Shown here one piece after another: positions 45,623 to 54,941 of a DNA stretch of 64,000 bases (position 1 is its first letter; each line of letters begins with the position of its first letter). A program made the position numbers and the translations under genes. The notes under the pieces are model-generated. The model saw only the letters and a list, made by a program, of their open reading frames with translations, was not told the origin of the DNA and searched no databases. The DNA is taken from contig JAHCHG010000004.1 in the NCBI GenBank assembly GCA_026129865.1, positions 62,001-126,000 of the forward strand, written 5' to 3'. The DNA comes from Pyrinomonadaceae bacterium (lineage in GTDB: Bacteria > Acidobacteriota > Blastocatellia > Pyrinomonadales > Pyrinomonadaceae).

Positions 45623-46793
45623 ATTCTCCAAGTAGAGTAAGCAGGCTGAATCCGAGCATTATTAAAACTACTATCCAGCCTGTTATCTGCAGCCAAATCG
45701 GATGTTTGTAGTCCTTTACAATGTTTTGTTTACGCGAAGCTATCAGGATCAGCGCAAGCCCGACCGGCAAAATGAATCCGTTGATCGTTCCCGCAAAGAT
45801 CAAAACCTTTACCGGTCGTCCGATCAAAACAAAGACGAGCGCAGAAAACGCTATGAATCCGATCGTCAAATATTTTGTGTGTTTTTCGAGTTTTGCGGAA
45901 AAGGTCTTAATGAAAGATACGGAAGTATAGGCAGCACCGATCACCGACGTGATCGCAGCCGACCACATGACGATCCCAAAGATCTTGTAACCGACGGTTC
46001 CCGCTGCGTTTTCAAAGACCGACGCAGGCGGATTTTTGGGGTCGATCGTCAATCCCATCGAAATAACGCCAAATGCGGCGAGAAACAGCAGAAATCGAAT
46101 TACCGCCGTTAGTAAAATTCCGGTTGTCGCGCTTTTTGTAACTTGAGGAAGATTTTCTTTTCCGGAAATTCCCGCGTCGATCAACCGGTGTGCGCCGGCG
46201 AACGTGATATAACCACCGACCGTTCCCCCGACGAGAGTAACGACCATTAATGCGTCGATACGTTCCGGGTAAAATGTTCGAAAAACCGCTTCACCGAGCG
46301 GCGGCTGCGACGTAAAAACTACATAAATTATCAGCCCGAGCATTACGAAGCCCAGGATCTTCACGACCAGATCGAGTGCTTTCCCAGCGTCCTTTACAAG
46401 AAAGATCGAAATTCCGATCAGCGCGCTGATTACGGCGCCAATTTCAACGTCGAGTCCGAACAGAACGTTCAACCCTAATCCGGCACCGGCGATATTGCCG
46501 ATGTTGAACGCTAATCCGCCAAAAACTATCAGTGCCGCCAGAACAAATCCGCTTCCGTAAATGGTTTCGTTGGCAACGTCCTGAGCGCGTTTTTCGCTGA
46601 CCGTCAGTACGCACCAGACGTTTAGCTGGGCGAAAATGTCCAGAATTACCGAAAGCAGGATAACAAACCCGAAACTCGCTGCAAGTTTCGATGTGAAATC
46701 TGCCGTTTGCGTCAAAAAACCCGGTCCAACTGCCGAGGTCGCCATCAAAAATGCGGCGCCCAGAATAACGGAAGACAGTGAAGATTTTTTCAT
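45621..46793 (-). CDS. NRAMP-like transporter linked to pxpABC
   Basis: This 390-residue protein has about 11 hydrophobic segments and an NRAMP-type fold, but the canonical metal-site motif DPGN of helix 1 reads VGPGFLTQTADF here, and the MPH motif of helix 6 reads FAGAHRLIDAG. It is therefore unlikely to bind divalent metal in the usual way. A similar NRAMP-like gene (ycsG) accompanies the pxpABC homologues in Bacillus subtilis. It is the last gene of the oxoprolinase run (17 bases after pxpA), so transport of 5-oxoproline or a related amino acid is a reasonable guess, not proven. Confidence 0.78.
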   Translation of the reverse strand: MKKSSLSSVILGAAFLMATSAVGPGFLTQTADFTSKLAASFGFVILLSVILDIFAQLNVWCVLTVSEKRAQDVANETIYGSGFVLAALIVFGGLAFNIGNIAGAGLGLNVLFGLDVEIGAVISALIGISIFLVKDAGKALDLVVKILGFVMLGLIIYVVFTSQPPLGEAVFRTFYPERIDALMVVTLVGGTVGGYITFAGAHRLIDAGISGKENLPQVTKSATTGILLTAVIRFLLFLAAFGVISMGLTIDPKNPPASVFENAAGTVGYKIFGIVMWSAAITSVIGAAYTSVSFIKTFSAKLEKHTKYLTIGFIAFSALVFVLIGRPVKVLIFAGTINGFILPVGLALILIASRKQNIVKDYKHPIWLQITGWIVVLIMLGFSLLTLLGE

Positions 46794-46810
46794 AAACTTA
46801 ACTGTTTAGG

Positions 46811-47563
46811 TCAGCTTTTGATCTCAATTCCGTTCTCGATCAATTTCTCATTGATCGATCTTGCAAATTCCAGAGCATTTTCGCCGTCGCCGTGAATGCA
46901 GATCGTTTCAGTTTTTAGCTTGACCAGTTCGCCGGTAACTGCGGTTACTGTATGATCACAGATCATTTGCATTACCTGCGCCGCGGCAATTTCGACGTCG
47001 TCGATCAATGCATCTGGTCTGTTTCGAGGTGTCAGATTTCCATCGGCACCGTACGTTCTATCTGCGAAGACCTCGCTCGCTGTTCGAAGTCCGATCTTTT
47101 CCGCTTCGGTGATCAAAAAACTTCCCGAAAGTCCGTAAAAGACCAGATCGGGGTCGATCTTCACAACCGCCGAAGCGATGGCATTCGCAGTTTCAGGATC
47201 TTTCGCCGCTTGATTATAGAGCGCTCCATGCGGTTTTACGTGATGAAGTTTGGTTCCCAGAGCCTCGCAAATTCCTTTTACGGCTGAAACCTGATAGAGA
47301 ACAATATCGAATATCTCGTCGATCGACATTTTCATTTCTCGTCTGCCGAATCCTTGAAGATCCGGAAACGACGGATGTGCGCCGACGGCGACTCCTTTTT
47401 CTATCGCCAATTCAACGGTTTTTCTAATAACGGTCGCGTCGCCGGCGTGAAAACCGCATGCGATGTTTATTGACGAAACATAGTCCATCAACTCCGCGTC
47501 GCGCCCCATTTTCCACGCGCCGAATGATTCGCCCATGTCGCAGTTTAGATCTATCGATTTCAT
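46811..47563 (-). CDS. pxpA: 5-oxoprolinase subunit PxpA (LamB/YcsF family)
   Basis: This 250-residue protein is the LamB/YcsF-type subunit of the bacterial ATP-dependent 5-oxoprolinase, which converts the damage product 5-oxoproline (pyroglutamate) to glutamate with PxpB and PxpC. Signatures are the start IDLNCDMGESFGAW, IACGFHAGDATVIRKTV, VGAHPSFPDLQGFGRREM and VKPHGALYNQAA. It lies 32 bases downstream of pxpC in the same direction. Confidence 0.93.
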   Translation of the reverse strand: MKSIDLNCDMGESFGAWKMGRDAELMDYVSSINIACGFHAGDATVIRKTVELAIEKGVAVGAHPSFPDLQGFGRREMKMSIDEIFDIVLYQVSAVKGICEALGTKLHHVKPHGALYNQAAKDPETANAIASAVVKIDPDLVFYGLSGSFLITEAEKIGLRTASEVFADRTYGADGNLTPRNRPDALIDDVEIAAAQVMQMICDHTVTAVTGELVKLKTETICIHGDGENALEFARSINEKLIENGIEIKS

Positions 47564-47595
47564 ATTTAATTTGAAAAACTCTGTCGGCGTAAATG

Positions 47596-48552
47596 TTAAA
47601 TGTCTCGATAAAGGTCGCAGCCGGTCTTAAAAACTTTAAGGTCGGATTCGAATTCTGCATTGATCGTCTCCGCTTCTTTTTGTGAGATCAACCTAAATCG
47701 AACGTTTTGACCCGCTCCAAGCTGTCCGAGCAGCGGAAGATCGTTTGCGATCACGCTCGCGACCCGCGGATAACCGCCGGTAGTTTGATGATCTGCCATC
47801 AAAATTATCAATTGTCCGTCAGGCAAAAGCTGGATCGTCCCAAAATTAACCGCGGACGATACCAATTCAAATTTGTGAAGCAGATGCAGAGTTCTGCCCG
47901 CAAGCCTAAAACCCATCCGGTTCGAATCCGGAGTTATTGTAAATACCTCTTTGAAGAAGATCTCTTCGCTCTTTCCCGTCAAGAGATCGAATTCGTTTCC
48001 GGCGGTAATTCGTACGACCGGTTTGCTTTTGTATTCAGGAATGATCGAAAACGAGATCGATTTAGCGAAAACCGGCACTTTTTGAGAATTGTTCAATTCT
48101 AAAACATCGCCCGACTTCAAACTCCTGCCGCGAAAACCGCCGAATTTTGCCTGAAGATTTGTCGAGCCGCTCCCAAACGATTTTTCGATCTTAAATCCGC
48201 CGTGAATCGCAAAATAAACGCGAAAACCAAAACATTTTTCCTTAAATTCCAGCTTTTGACCGCTTGCGGCTTGCATTGCTTTCCAATTTTGAACCGGTTT
48301 GCCGTCGAGTTCCGCACGAAAATCGGCGCCTCCGAGCGCAAAAACCGCATCCCGGCAAAAACGAATTACGGCTGCGGGAAAATGCATCTCGATCGCCGCT
48401 TCGTCTTCGTCATTTCCCAGAAGCAAATTGATCAAACGAAGCGCCTTTTTATCCATCGCGCCGTTCGGGTTTATCCCGAAACGACGAAAACCGTTTCGAC
48501 CGAGATCCTGAATGGTCGATAACAAACCGCCGCTGACAATTTCCAAAGTCAT
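47596..48552 (-). CDS. pxpC: 5-oxoprolinase subunit PxpC (KipA-like)
   Basis: This 318-residue protein is the biotin-dependent-carboxyltransferase-like (AHS2) subunit of 5-oxoprolinase. Family patterns are the start IVSGGLLSTIQDLGRNGFRR, FGINPNGAMDKKALRLINLL, GGFKIEKSFGSGSTNLQAKF and the C-terminal ILMADHQTTGGYPRVASVI. It works in a complex with PxpB and PxpA. pxpB ends ten bases upstream. Confidence 0.93.
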   Translation of the reverse strand: MTLEIVSGGLLSTIQDLGRNGFRRFGINPNGAMDKKALRLINLLLGNDEDEAAIEMHFPAAVIRFCRDAVFALGGADFRAELDGKPVQNWKAMQAASGQKLEFKEKCFGFRVYFAIHGGFKIEKSFGSGSTNLQAKFGGFRGRSLKSGDVLELNNSQKVPVFAKSISFSIIPEYKSKPVVRITAGNEFDLLTGKSEEIFFKEVFTITPDSNRMGFRLAGRTLHLLHKFELVSSAVNFGTIQLLPDGQLIILMADHQTTGGYPRVASVIANDLPLLGQLGAGQNVRFRLISQKEAETINAEFESDLKVFKTGCDLYRDI

Positions 48553-48561
48553 TCGTCTTAA

Positions 48562-49248
48562 TTAGATCTTTTCGACAAATCTTACGGCATCGCCCGGACG
48601 GAAAAATACCGGGATATCGGACTCCGGATCAAACAGCCGGAGATCCGTTCTTCCGATAATATTCCATCCGCCGGGAGATTCGAGCGGGTAAATTCCGGCT
48701 TGTTTTCCGGCGATCGCAACGCTGCCGGCAGGTACGTTCTTCCGAGGAACCGGACGACGGTCAAGCGAGATGCGTTCGTCAACTTCGCCCATATAAGCGA
48801 ATCCCGGCAGAAAACCCAGGAAATACACTCGATAAACCGTCGAAGTAAAGATCTTCTTGAATTCATCAATTGAGAAACCGCGTTTTTCAGCGGCGAGATC
48901 GAGGTCGAGCGCAAAGTTTAGGTTGAAATCTACCGGTACTACGACCTCGCGAGAATTTTTTTGAATCTTGCGCTTGCCGGTTTTTAATAACTCCTTAATG
49001 AAAGCAGCTACAGATTCGAACGCGGTCTCAAAATCGGAACGGGTGCGCTTTACGTTTAACGCGTCGTAATAAACGGAAAGGGAAGAATATGCCGGAACCG
49101 ATTCAATAAAACCCGGAAACGGATCGCTGTTCAGTAAAATATCAAGTTCGAGAACTTTGTCGTTTAACTCGCGCGAGATCTCGTTGCCGAACGACAGAGT
49201 CAAAGCCGAATCGCCGAGCGGCGAGATTTTTACGCCGTCAAAGGTCAT
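48562..49248 (-). CDS. pxpB: 5-oxoprolinase subunit PxpB (KipI-like)
   Basis: This 228-residue protein is the AHS1-type subunit that pairs with PxpC. It shows ISPLGDSALTLSFGNEISRE at the start, and the family core VYFLGFLPGFAYMGEVDERI, PRKNVPAGSVAIAGKQAGIY and ESPGGWNIIGRTDLRLF. KipI, its B. subtilis relative, is also known as an inhibitor of the sporulation kinase KinA, but the neighbouring pxpC and pxpA genes point to the oxoprolinase role. Its start overlaps the end of the ABC ATPase gene by four bases. Confidence 0.92.
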   Translation of the reverse strand: MTFDGVKISPLGDSALTLSFGNEISRELNDKVLELDILLNSDPFPGFIESVPAYSSLSVYYDALNVKRTRSDFETAFESVAAFIKELLKTGKRKIQKNSREVVVPVDFNLNFALDLDLAAEKRGFSIDEFKKIFTSTVYRVYFLGFLPGFAYMGEVDERISLDRRPVPRKNVPAGSVAIAGKQAGIYPLESPGGWNIIGRTDLRLFDPESDIPVFFRPGDAVRFVEKI

Positions 49249-50210
49249 TCGTAGCTTTCCAAAACTTCAAGCAAGGTCGTTTTTTCCGTTTCGACATCAA
49301 GGATATTTATGTTTCTGCCGGCGATGTCGGCGATCGTTTCTCCGAGCGTTCCGTCGTCTGCTTCACGTGTAAATTCAAGCGTCAGCAGTTCGCCGTTCTG
49401 TTCAAGTTGAAAATCACGCAGATTGTTCAGCGTTTGAAGGCTTTCCGGTAATCCGTTTTTTAGGGAAATGCGAACGCGCTGAGTTTGCTTATGCGAACTC
49501 CTCAAATTTTCAGGCGTGTCCGATGCGCGGATCTCGCCGTTTGAAATGACCGCGATGCGGTCGCAGAGCTCTTCGATCTCGGAAAGATTGTGCGATGTGA
49601 GCAGGATCGAAACACCTTCTAAAGAAGCGATCAGGTTTCGCATCGACGCGGCGGCGACCGGGTCTAACGAACGCGTCGGTTCGTCTAAAAGCAAAACCGG
49701 CGGCTTTGCAAGTAATGCGCGGGCAACCGCCAGCCGCTGTTTATTTCCCGTCGAAAGCTCGGAAAAACGGCGCTTTTCGTATTTTGCAAGATCAAGCTGT
49801 TCGAACAGCTCATCGATCCGCCGCCGCGCGTCACGGTCTTTCATTCCATAAAGCCGTGAAAAGAACAACATATTCTGCCGCGAGGTCAGCCGCCAGTAAA
49901 ATGACCGCTCCTCGGCGGTCGCCAGCCCGATCATCGACCGAACCTTCACCTCGTTTTTTACGGAATCAAAACCTTTTACCTCGACCGATCCCGAGGTCGG
50001 CTGAACAAGCGTCGCAATTATCTTGGTCAAGGTCGTTTTGCCCGCGCCGTTCTTTCCGATCAAACCGAATATCTCGCCATCTTGAACTTCAAGCGAAACA
50101 TGCCTCAAAGCCTCGACCGGTCGTTTAAAGGGCAAGCGAAAGAATTCCTTTAATCGCGGAAACGATGTGGGATATGTTTTCGAAAGATTTTTTATTGTAA
50201 TTGCGGACAC
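49245..50210 (-). CDS. ABC transporter ATP-binding protein
   Basis: This 321-residue nucleotide-binding protein carries Walker A (GLIGKNGAGKTTLTK), Q-loop region, signature (LSTGNKQRLAVARALL), Walker B (PVLLLDEPTRSLD) and the H-loop (LLTSHNLSEIEEL), with a C-terminal extension after about 230 typical of multidrug/ABC-2-type ATPases (CcmA-like). It begins with GTG. No permease gene is adjacent. It is the first gene of the run leading into pxpB, with a four-base overlap, an unusual partner for oxoprolinase genes. Confidence 0.88.
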   Translation of the reverse strand: MSAITIKNLSKTYPTSFPRLKEFFRLPFKRPVEALRHVSLEVQDGEIFGLIGKNGAGKTTLTKIIATLVQPTSGSVEVKGFDSVKNEVKVRSMIGLATAEERSFYWRLTSRQNMLFFSRLYGMKDRDARRRIDELFEQLDLAKYEKRRFSELSTGNKQRLAVARALLAKPPVLLLDEPTRSLDPVAAASMRNLIASLEGVSILLTSHNLSEIEELCDRIAVISNGEIRASDTPENLRSSHKQTQRVRISLKNGLPESLQTLNNLRDFQLEQNGELLTLEFTREADDGTLGETIADIAGRNINILDVETEKTTLLEVLESYE

Positions 50211-50312
50211 AAAAAGTTATAAATTGGGAACCTTAAACGTTCGAAGGTGTAATTTTATCACGTTTCTTTGCATATACAATCAGGTCATCCTTTTGCACCT
50301 CGGAGATAAATT

Positions 50313-53300
50313 ATGAAACGTTCCGCATCAGATCAACCGGACAGATCCGTCAAACTTTACGAGGTTTTGTTGGAAGAATACGAAAAGCTTCAGTTGATCC
50401 ATCCGGCGGAAGCCAATCGGATAAAGGGTGAACTTTTTGCAAAATATTCCGGTCTGGATTGGCACGATTTCAAGATGAACGATTGGATCCAGGCAAAGCG
50501 CGTAAAATTTATCCGGCAGGAAATAGTTAAGCACCTTGCGCTAAAGCATGGAAAAAACTTAACGCCGTCAGCGCTTTGCTTTTCCGGCGGCGGCATCAGA
50601 AGCGCGACATTCTCGCTCGGCGTACTTCAAGCGCTGGCGAAATACTCTCTGCTGGATAAATTCGATTATCTTTCGACGGTGTCCGGCGGCGGCTATATCG
50701 GAAGCTGGTTTTCCGCATGGATCGACCGTGCCGGAAGTGTCGAAAAGGTTCAGGCATCGCTTTGCCGCGATCAGACAAATCCATTTCTATTTGAACTGAA
50801 GGATCTTGAGATTGATCTTGACAATATTTTCGCCTCGTTCAAGCGGTTTGAGTCAATGCCGATCGCGCTCGATCCGGTCGCGGCGAATGCACTTCTAGAA
50901 GACGATCGAAAGCTGATCGAGTCCTTTTATCAATGGGTCAATTTCCTGGCGCTGCAAGATCCGGATGAACCCGGCAAGATCGTTCCTGAAAATCATATTT
51001 TACGAATTGAACTAAAAGCTTTTTGCAAAGCATTAAACCGCTCAATTCTTAGCTGCCGGGCGGTTAAAGAGGTGCAAACGCAGGAACTATGTCAAAAGAT
51101 GACGACGGACTCACTAAAGAGCGTGTCGCAGAGACGCGACGATCTGGAACGCGCTGTCGCGCCGCTTTTGAGGGTTCCGGCAAGGTTTGCGCGTACGGAC
51201 CTGACCACTGAACTTACGCTTGACGCGCTTAAAACCTACGCTGAGGAATCGTCAGACGAAATAGAAGAGCTCGGCGCAGAGGAAAAGCTGCTTCGGCTTG
51301 AACTCCAAACGCTGGCTGACGCGAGAAATTCCGAAACTTCACAAACGAAAAGAATTCATCTCCGGGAGCGCGAAACGATCAAACAAAATGTCCTAAAGGA
51401 CATAAGAAAGCAGATAGGTAAACTCGAAAAGCGCGTGCAGTATGTCAATTCCCTGATCGTCGAACTGGATGATCCCGGCAAAGCGAGCGTGCCTGAGGAT
51501 TTTACCGGGCGATTTCTGCGAATAATAAACAACCGGATCGAAGCAAACCGCGATCCTATCGAGCAGCTTAAAGTGCGAAAGCTTGTTCGCGATAATTTGC
51601 CTAAATTCATAGCGCCGTATTTAGAATCCGATCTGCTGCAAAACGAAAGTACCGCAAACACGGCACCCGAACCCGAGGAAGTCACACATCTTCGGACTTA
51701 CAGCAACTATATGAGTCCCAAACTAGGACTTTTTTCAACCGATTCGTTCGGACTTTTTACGCTGTATCTGCGAAATCTGCTTTTAAATTGGCTTGTCTTC
51801 GTTCCGCTGATCGCCGCGGCTCTTTTGCTTCCAAAAATGTATCTATGGCTTTTCGAGCAGCGCGGAATAAATGCGCCGTTTGGTATCTCCGAGTCAAATT
51901 CGATCACCGGATGGGCAAGGTCGATTCCGCTTAAAACTATATATCTCCCGATCGAGCTTGCCGTTTTTCTTTTCTTATTGATCGTAACAGCCGTCGCCGG
52001 CGTTGTTCTGATCAATAAATTTCGTCCGAGTCTCGGCGAAGATTCGATCTTTAAACAAAATTACGGCTACGACAATATCGGCGGAATCACGACTGTCGGC
52101 AAGAAGGTCGTGATACTGTGTTTTTTACCGCTCACGGCAGTAGCGTTTGCCATTCCGTTGTTTTGGTTATGGCTTTCAAGCGAGCCGGACGTTCCCAGAT
52201 ACGATCTGCGGGATTTCGTAACTTTCGGACTCGTGCTTTTTGTCGGGGGCTTTGTGTTTGCGCGAATAATTTTTGCGGTCAACCGCCGGAACCGGCGGCG
52301 TGCTCTGGGCGCGGATGCGGTCAGACCGTACACGCGAAACGACCTCTGGCATATTCTATTCGAATTCGGCATCTCGTTCATTTGCGGAGCTTTCGGCGGT
52401 GCGGCGCTGCATTTTGGAGCGGAGCGTTTGCCGGAAATTATGAAATATTCTTCGGCAATTTTGAAAACGAATGTCGATGCAAAGATATACGCAGCGCTTT
52501 CACCGGCGATCTTTTTGACGGCGTTTCTGCTGGCGGCAACGCTTTTTGTCGGCATCGCGAGCAAGATAACGGATGACATGGACCGCGAATGGATGAATCG
52601 TTTCGGAGCAATGGTCGCAAAAATGATCATCGCCTGGATCGGCATCGCGACGGTTGTCCTGCTCGGCGACACTCTCTTAATTAAGCTGGGTCCGAAAGGA
52701 TGGACTACCCAACTTTTAACGTCGATCGGCGGCATTTCCGGTGCGCTAACTCTTATACTCGGGTTTAGCAGCAAATCGACAGAAGAAAAGAAGGAATCGG
52801 GGAGTTCGAGTAAAAACATGATCTTCGCGGTACTGCCTCAGATTGCGGCGCCCGTGTTTCTTGTATTTCTGATCGGGCTGATCGCGTGGCTGACGACGCA
52901 GATAATGGTCTACAGCAATTTGGAAAATCCGTGGCTCTGGTTCTTCATTCTTGCGGCGATCGGCGCGCTTGCGGGGTTTGTCATTAACATAAACAAATTT
53001 TCCCTCCACGCAATGTATCGTGAACGGCTGATCAGAACTTACCTCGGTGCCTCGCGCTTAAAGGAACGATTCAAGACCGCGAACAGCTTTACCGATCTCG
53101 ACACGCGCGACAACGTTGAAATGAAATATCTTTTTCAGAAGCCGTATCACGTTTTGAACATGACGCTGAACCTTGTCAAAGCAAAGAATTTGCGGTGGCA
53201 AAACCGCAAGGCGGAATCATTTACGTCAAGCGCGCTTTACTGCGGAAGTTCGAATATGGGAAACGGGACGGGACATTTTCGATCTTCGGAAAAATACGCA

Positions 53301-54119
53301 AGCAATCCGCAGAATGAACGGTCGATCACGCTTGGAACTTCGATGGCGGTTTCGGGCGCCGCCGCAAGCCCGAATATGGGGTATTTTACGGTTTCAACGT
53401 CTGTCTCGTTCTTAATGACGCTTTTCAATATTCGTCTCGGCTGGTGGTTCGGTAATCCCGGAAAGCAAGGAGACAAAACGTATATGCGGGCGTCGCCCGA
53501 CTGGTCGCCGCGGCTTCTGGCAGCCGAGGCGTTCAGCGGAACTACCGATACTTATCCTTACATATACGTTTCCGACGGCGGGCATTTTGAAAATCTCGGC
53601 GTTTACGAAATGGTCGTACGTCGATGCCGTCTGATTGTCGTGGTCGACTCGACCGCCGATCCCGATTTTTCGTTCTCCGACCTGGCAAATGCGATCCATA
53701 AGATTCGCGTCGATATGGGCGTGCCGGTGCTTTTTCGCGAAAAGCCTGCGAAACGGGTTTACTGCGCGGTTGCGGACATTCGTTATTCGGAGGTCGATGG
53801 AACGAAACGGGAAGAAGACGGAATTTTGATCTATATCAAACCGACGATTCGCGGCGACGAACCGATCGATATTCTTCAGTACAAGATCAAGAACGGCGCG
53901 TTTCCGCATGAATCGACAGCAGACCAAATGTACAGCGAAACACAGTTTGAAAGTTATCGCGGGCTCGGATTTCACATGCTCGACACGATTTGCGCGGGAC
54001 AAGGCGATGCATCTGCAAAAGTCGATGATCTGCTTACTCTGGTCGCGAAAGCGAACGATTTTATGAGAGACGAGAAAGCGAGGATCGACGCCGAAAACAA
54101 GGAAAAATTGAGGGAATAG
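50313..54119 (+). CDS. Giant membrane-bound patatin-like phospholipase
   Basis: This 1268-residue protein splits a patatin-like acyl hydrolase over its two ends. The oxyanion motif SGGGIRSATFSLGVLQAL and nucleophile Ser124 (LSTVSGGGYIGSW) lie near the N-terminus. The catalytic Asp1088 is in VSDGGHFENLGVYE near the C-terminus. Between them are a helical, charged region (about 220-440) and several membrane segments (about 490-920), e.g. LLNWLVFVPLIAAALLLP. The nucleophile elbow reads TVSGG rather than GxSxG, a variant in some patatin families. It is expected to hydrolyse lipid esters at a membrane. ABC permease genes converge on its 3' end. Confidence 0.83.
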   Translation: MKRSASDQPDRSVKLYEVLLEEYEKLQLIHPAEANRIKGELFAKYSGLDWHDFKMNDWIQAKRVKFIRQEIVKHLALKHGKNLTPSALCFSGGGIRSATFSLGVLQALAKYSLLDKFDYLSTVSGGGYIGSWFSAWIDRAGSVEKVQASLCRDQTNPFLFELKDLEIDLDNIFASFKRFESMPIALDPVAANALLEDDRKLIESFYQWVNFLALQDPDEPGKIVPENHILRIELKAFCKALNRSILSCRAVKEVQTQELCQKMTTDSLKSVSQRRDDLERAVAPLLRVPARFARTDLTTELTLDALKTYAEESSDEIEELGAEEKLLRLELQTLADARNSETSQTKRIHLRERETIKQNVLKDIRKQIGKLEKRVQYVNSLIVELDDPGKASVPEDFTGRFLRIINNRIEANRDPIEQLKVRKLVRDNLPKFIAPYLESDLLQNESTANTAPEPEEVTHLRTYSNYMSPKLGLFSTDSFGLFTLYLRNLLLNWLVFVPLIAAALLLPKMYLWLFEQRGINAPFGISESNSITGWARSIPLKTIYLPIELAVFLFLLIVTAVAGVVLINKFRPSLGEDSIFKQNYGYDNIGGITTVGKKVVILCFLPLTAVAFAIPLFWLWLSSEPDVPRYDLRDFVTFGLVLFVGGFVFARIIFAVNRRNRRRALGADAVRPYTRNDLWHILFEFGISFICGAFGGAALHFGAERLPEIMKYSSAILKTNVDAKIYAALSPAIFLTAFLLAATLFVGIASKITDDMDREWMNRFGAMVAKMIIAWIGIATVVLLGDTLLIKLGPKGWTTQLLTSIGGISGALTLILGFSSKSTEEKKESGSSSKNMIFAVLPQIAAPVFLVFLIGLIAWLTTQIMVYSNLENPWLWFFILAAIGALAGFVININKFSLHAMYRERLIRTYLGASRLKERFKTANSFTDLDTRDNVEMKYLFQKPYHVLNMTLNLVKAKNLRWQNRKAESFTSSALYCGSSNMGNGTGHFRSSEKYASNPQNERSITLGTSMAVSGAAASPNMGYFTVSTSVSFLMTLFNIRLGWWFGNPGKQGDKTYMRASPDWSPRLLAAEAFSGTTDTYPYIYVSDGGHFENLGVYEMVVRRCRLIVVVDSTADPDFSFSDLANAIHKIRVDMGVPVLFREKPAKRVYCAVADIRYSEVDGTKREEDGILIYIKPTIRGDEPIDILQYKIKNGAFPHESTADQMYSETQFESYRGLGFHMLDTICAGQGDASAKVDDLLTLVAKANDFMRDEKARIDAENKEKLRE

Positions 54120-54120
54120 A

Positions 54121-54939
54121 TCAGCGCTTTCGCTGTTTAGGATCGAGATATTCGCGAAGCCCGTCGCCGATGAAATTGAAAGACAGAACGGTCAGAGCGA
54201 TCGCGATTCCCGGAAAGAACAAAACGTGCGGTGAATTGTATAAAATATCGATCCCTCGCGCTTCTTCGATCATCGTTCCCCACGAAGGCGCCGGCGGCGG
54301 AATTCCGAGCCCGAGAAAAGAAAGAGACGCCTCAGATAAAACCGCGCCCGCCATTCCGAGTGAAGCCTGAACGATCAGCGGCTGGATCGCGTTCGGCAAA
54401 ATATGCGTGAAAAGCTGGCGCATATTGCTCGCACCGAGCGCTTTTGCCGCTTGAACAAAATCGTATTCTCGAATTTTGAGAACCTGTCCGCGCATGACGC
54501 GCGCGTAGCCGACCCATCCGATCACACATAGCGCTAGGATCAATTTGCCAAGTCCGGCGCCGAGAAATGCGACAAGCGCGATCGCAAGAAGAAGACCCGG
54601 AAATGCAAGAAAAACATTAAAAACGTAGCCTGAAAGGAATTTATCAACAAAGCCGCCGTAAAAACCCGCGATCGATCCGATAAAAATTCCGATCACCGCC
54701 GAAACCGTAACGACGATAATTCCAACCTGAAGCGAAATTCGCGCACCGTAAACAACTCGCGAAAAAATATCGCGACCCAACGCATCGGTGCCGAAAAAAT
54801 GCTCGGCAGACGGGGAAGCATAACGCAAAAAAAGATCCTGCGCCGCAACGTCGTGCGTTGCGATGAAAGGGGCAAAGATCGCCGTCAAAATAAATACAGC
54901 CGCGATCGCGATTCCGATGTACGTTAATCGATTCATCAA
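54121..54939 (-). CDS. Oligopeptide/nickel-type ABC permease (DppC-like)
   Basis: This 272-residue inner-membrane permease has five to six hydrophobic segments and the DppC/OppC signatures: HFFGTDALGRDIFSRVVYG near the start and the EAA loop VQAAKALGASNMRQLFTHIL. C-terminal PAPSWGTMIEEARG is also typical. It pairs with the DppB-like gene upstream (two-base spacing). No solute-binding protein or ATPase of this system lies next to it; the + strand patatin gene ends one base away. Confidence 0.9.
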   Translation of the reverse strand: MMNRLTYIGIAIAAVFILTAIFAPFIATHDVAAQDLFLRYASPSAEHFFGTDALGRDIFSRVVYGARISLQVGIIVVTVSAVIGIFIGSIAGFYGGFVDKFLSGYVFNVFLAFPGLLLAIALVAFLGAGLGKLILALCVIGWVGYARVMRGQVLKIREYDFVQAAKALGASNMRQLFTHILPNAIQPLIVQASLGMAGAVLSEASLSFLGLGIPPPAPSWGTMIEEARGIDILYNSPHVLFFPGIAIALTVLSFNFIGDGLREYLDPKQRKR

Positions 54940-54941
54940 AA

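Noticed and set aside
52067-52819. A 250-codon open frame on the - strand inside the patatin-like gene.
   Set aside because: It lies wholly antisense to a strong coding gene, is rich in Ser/Pro/Arg from reversed codons, and has no recognisable domain or upstream ribosome-binding site.
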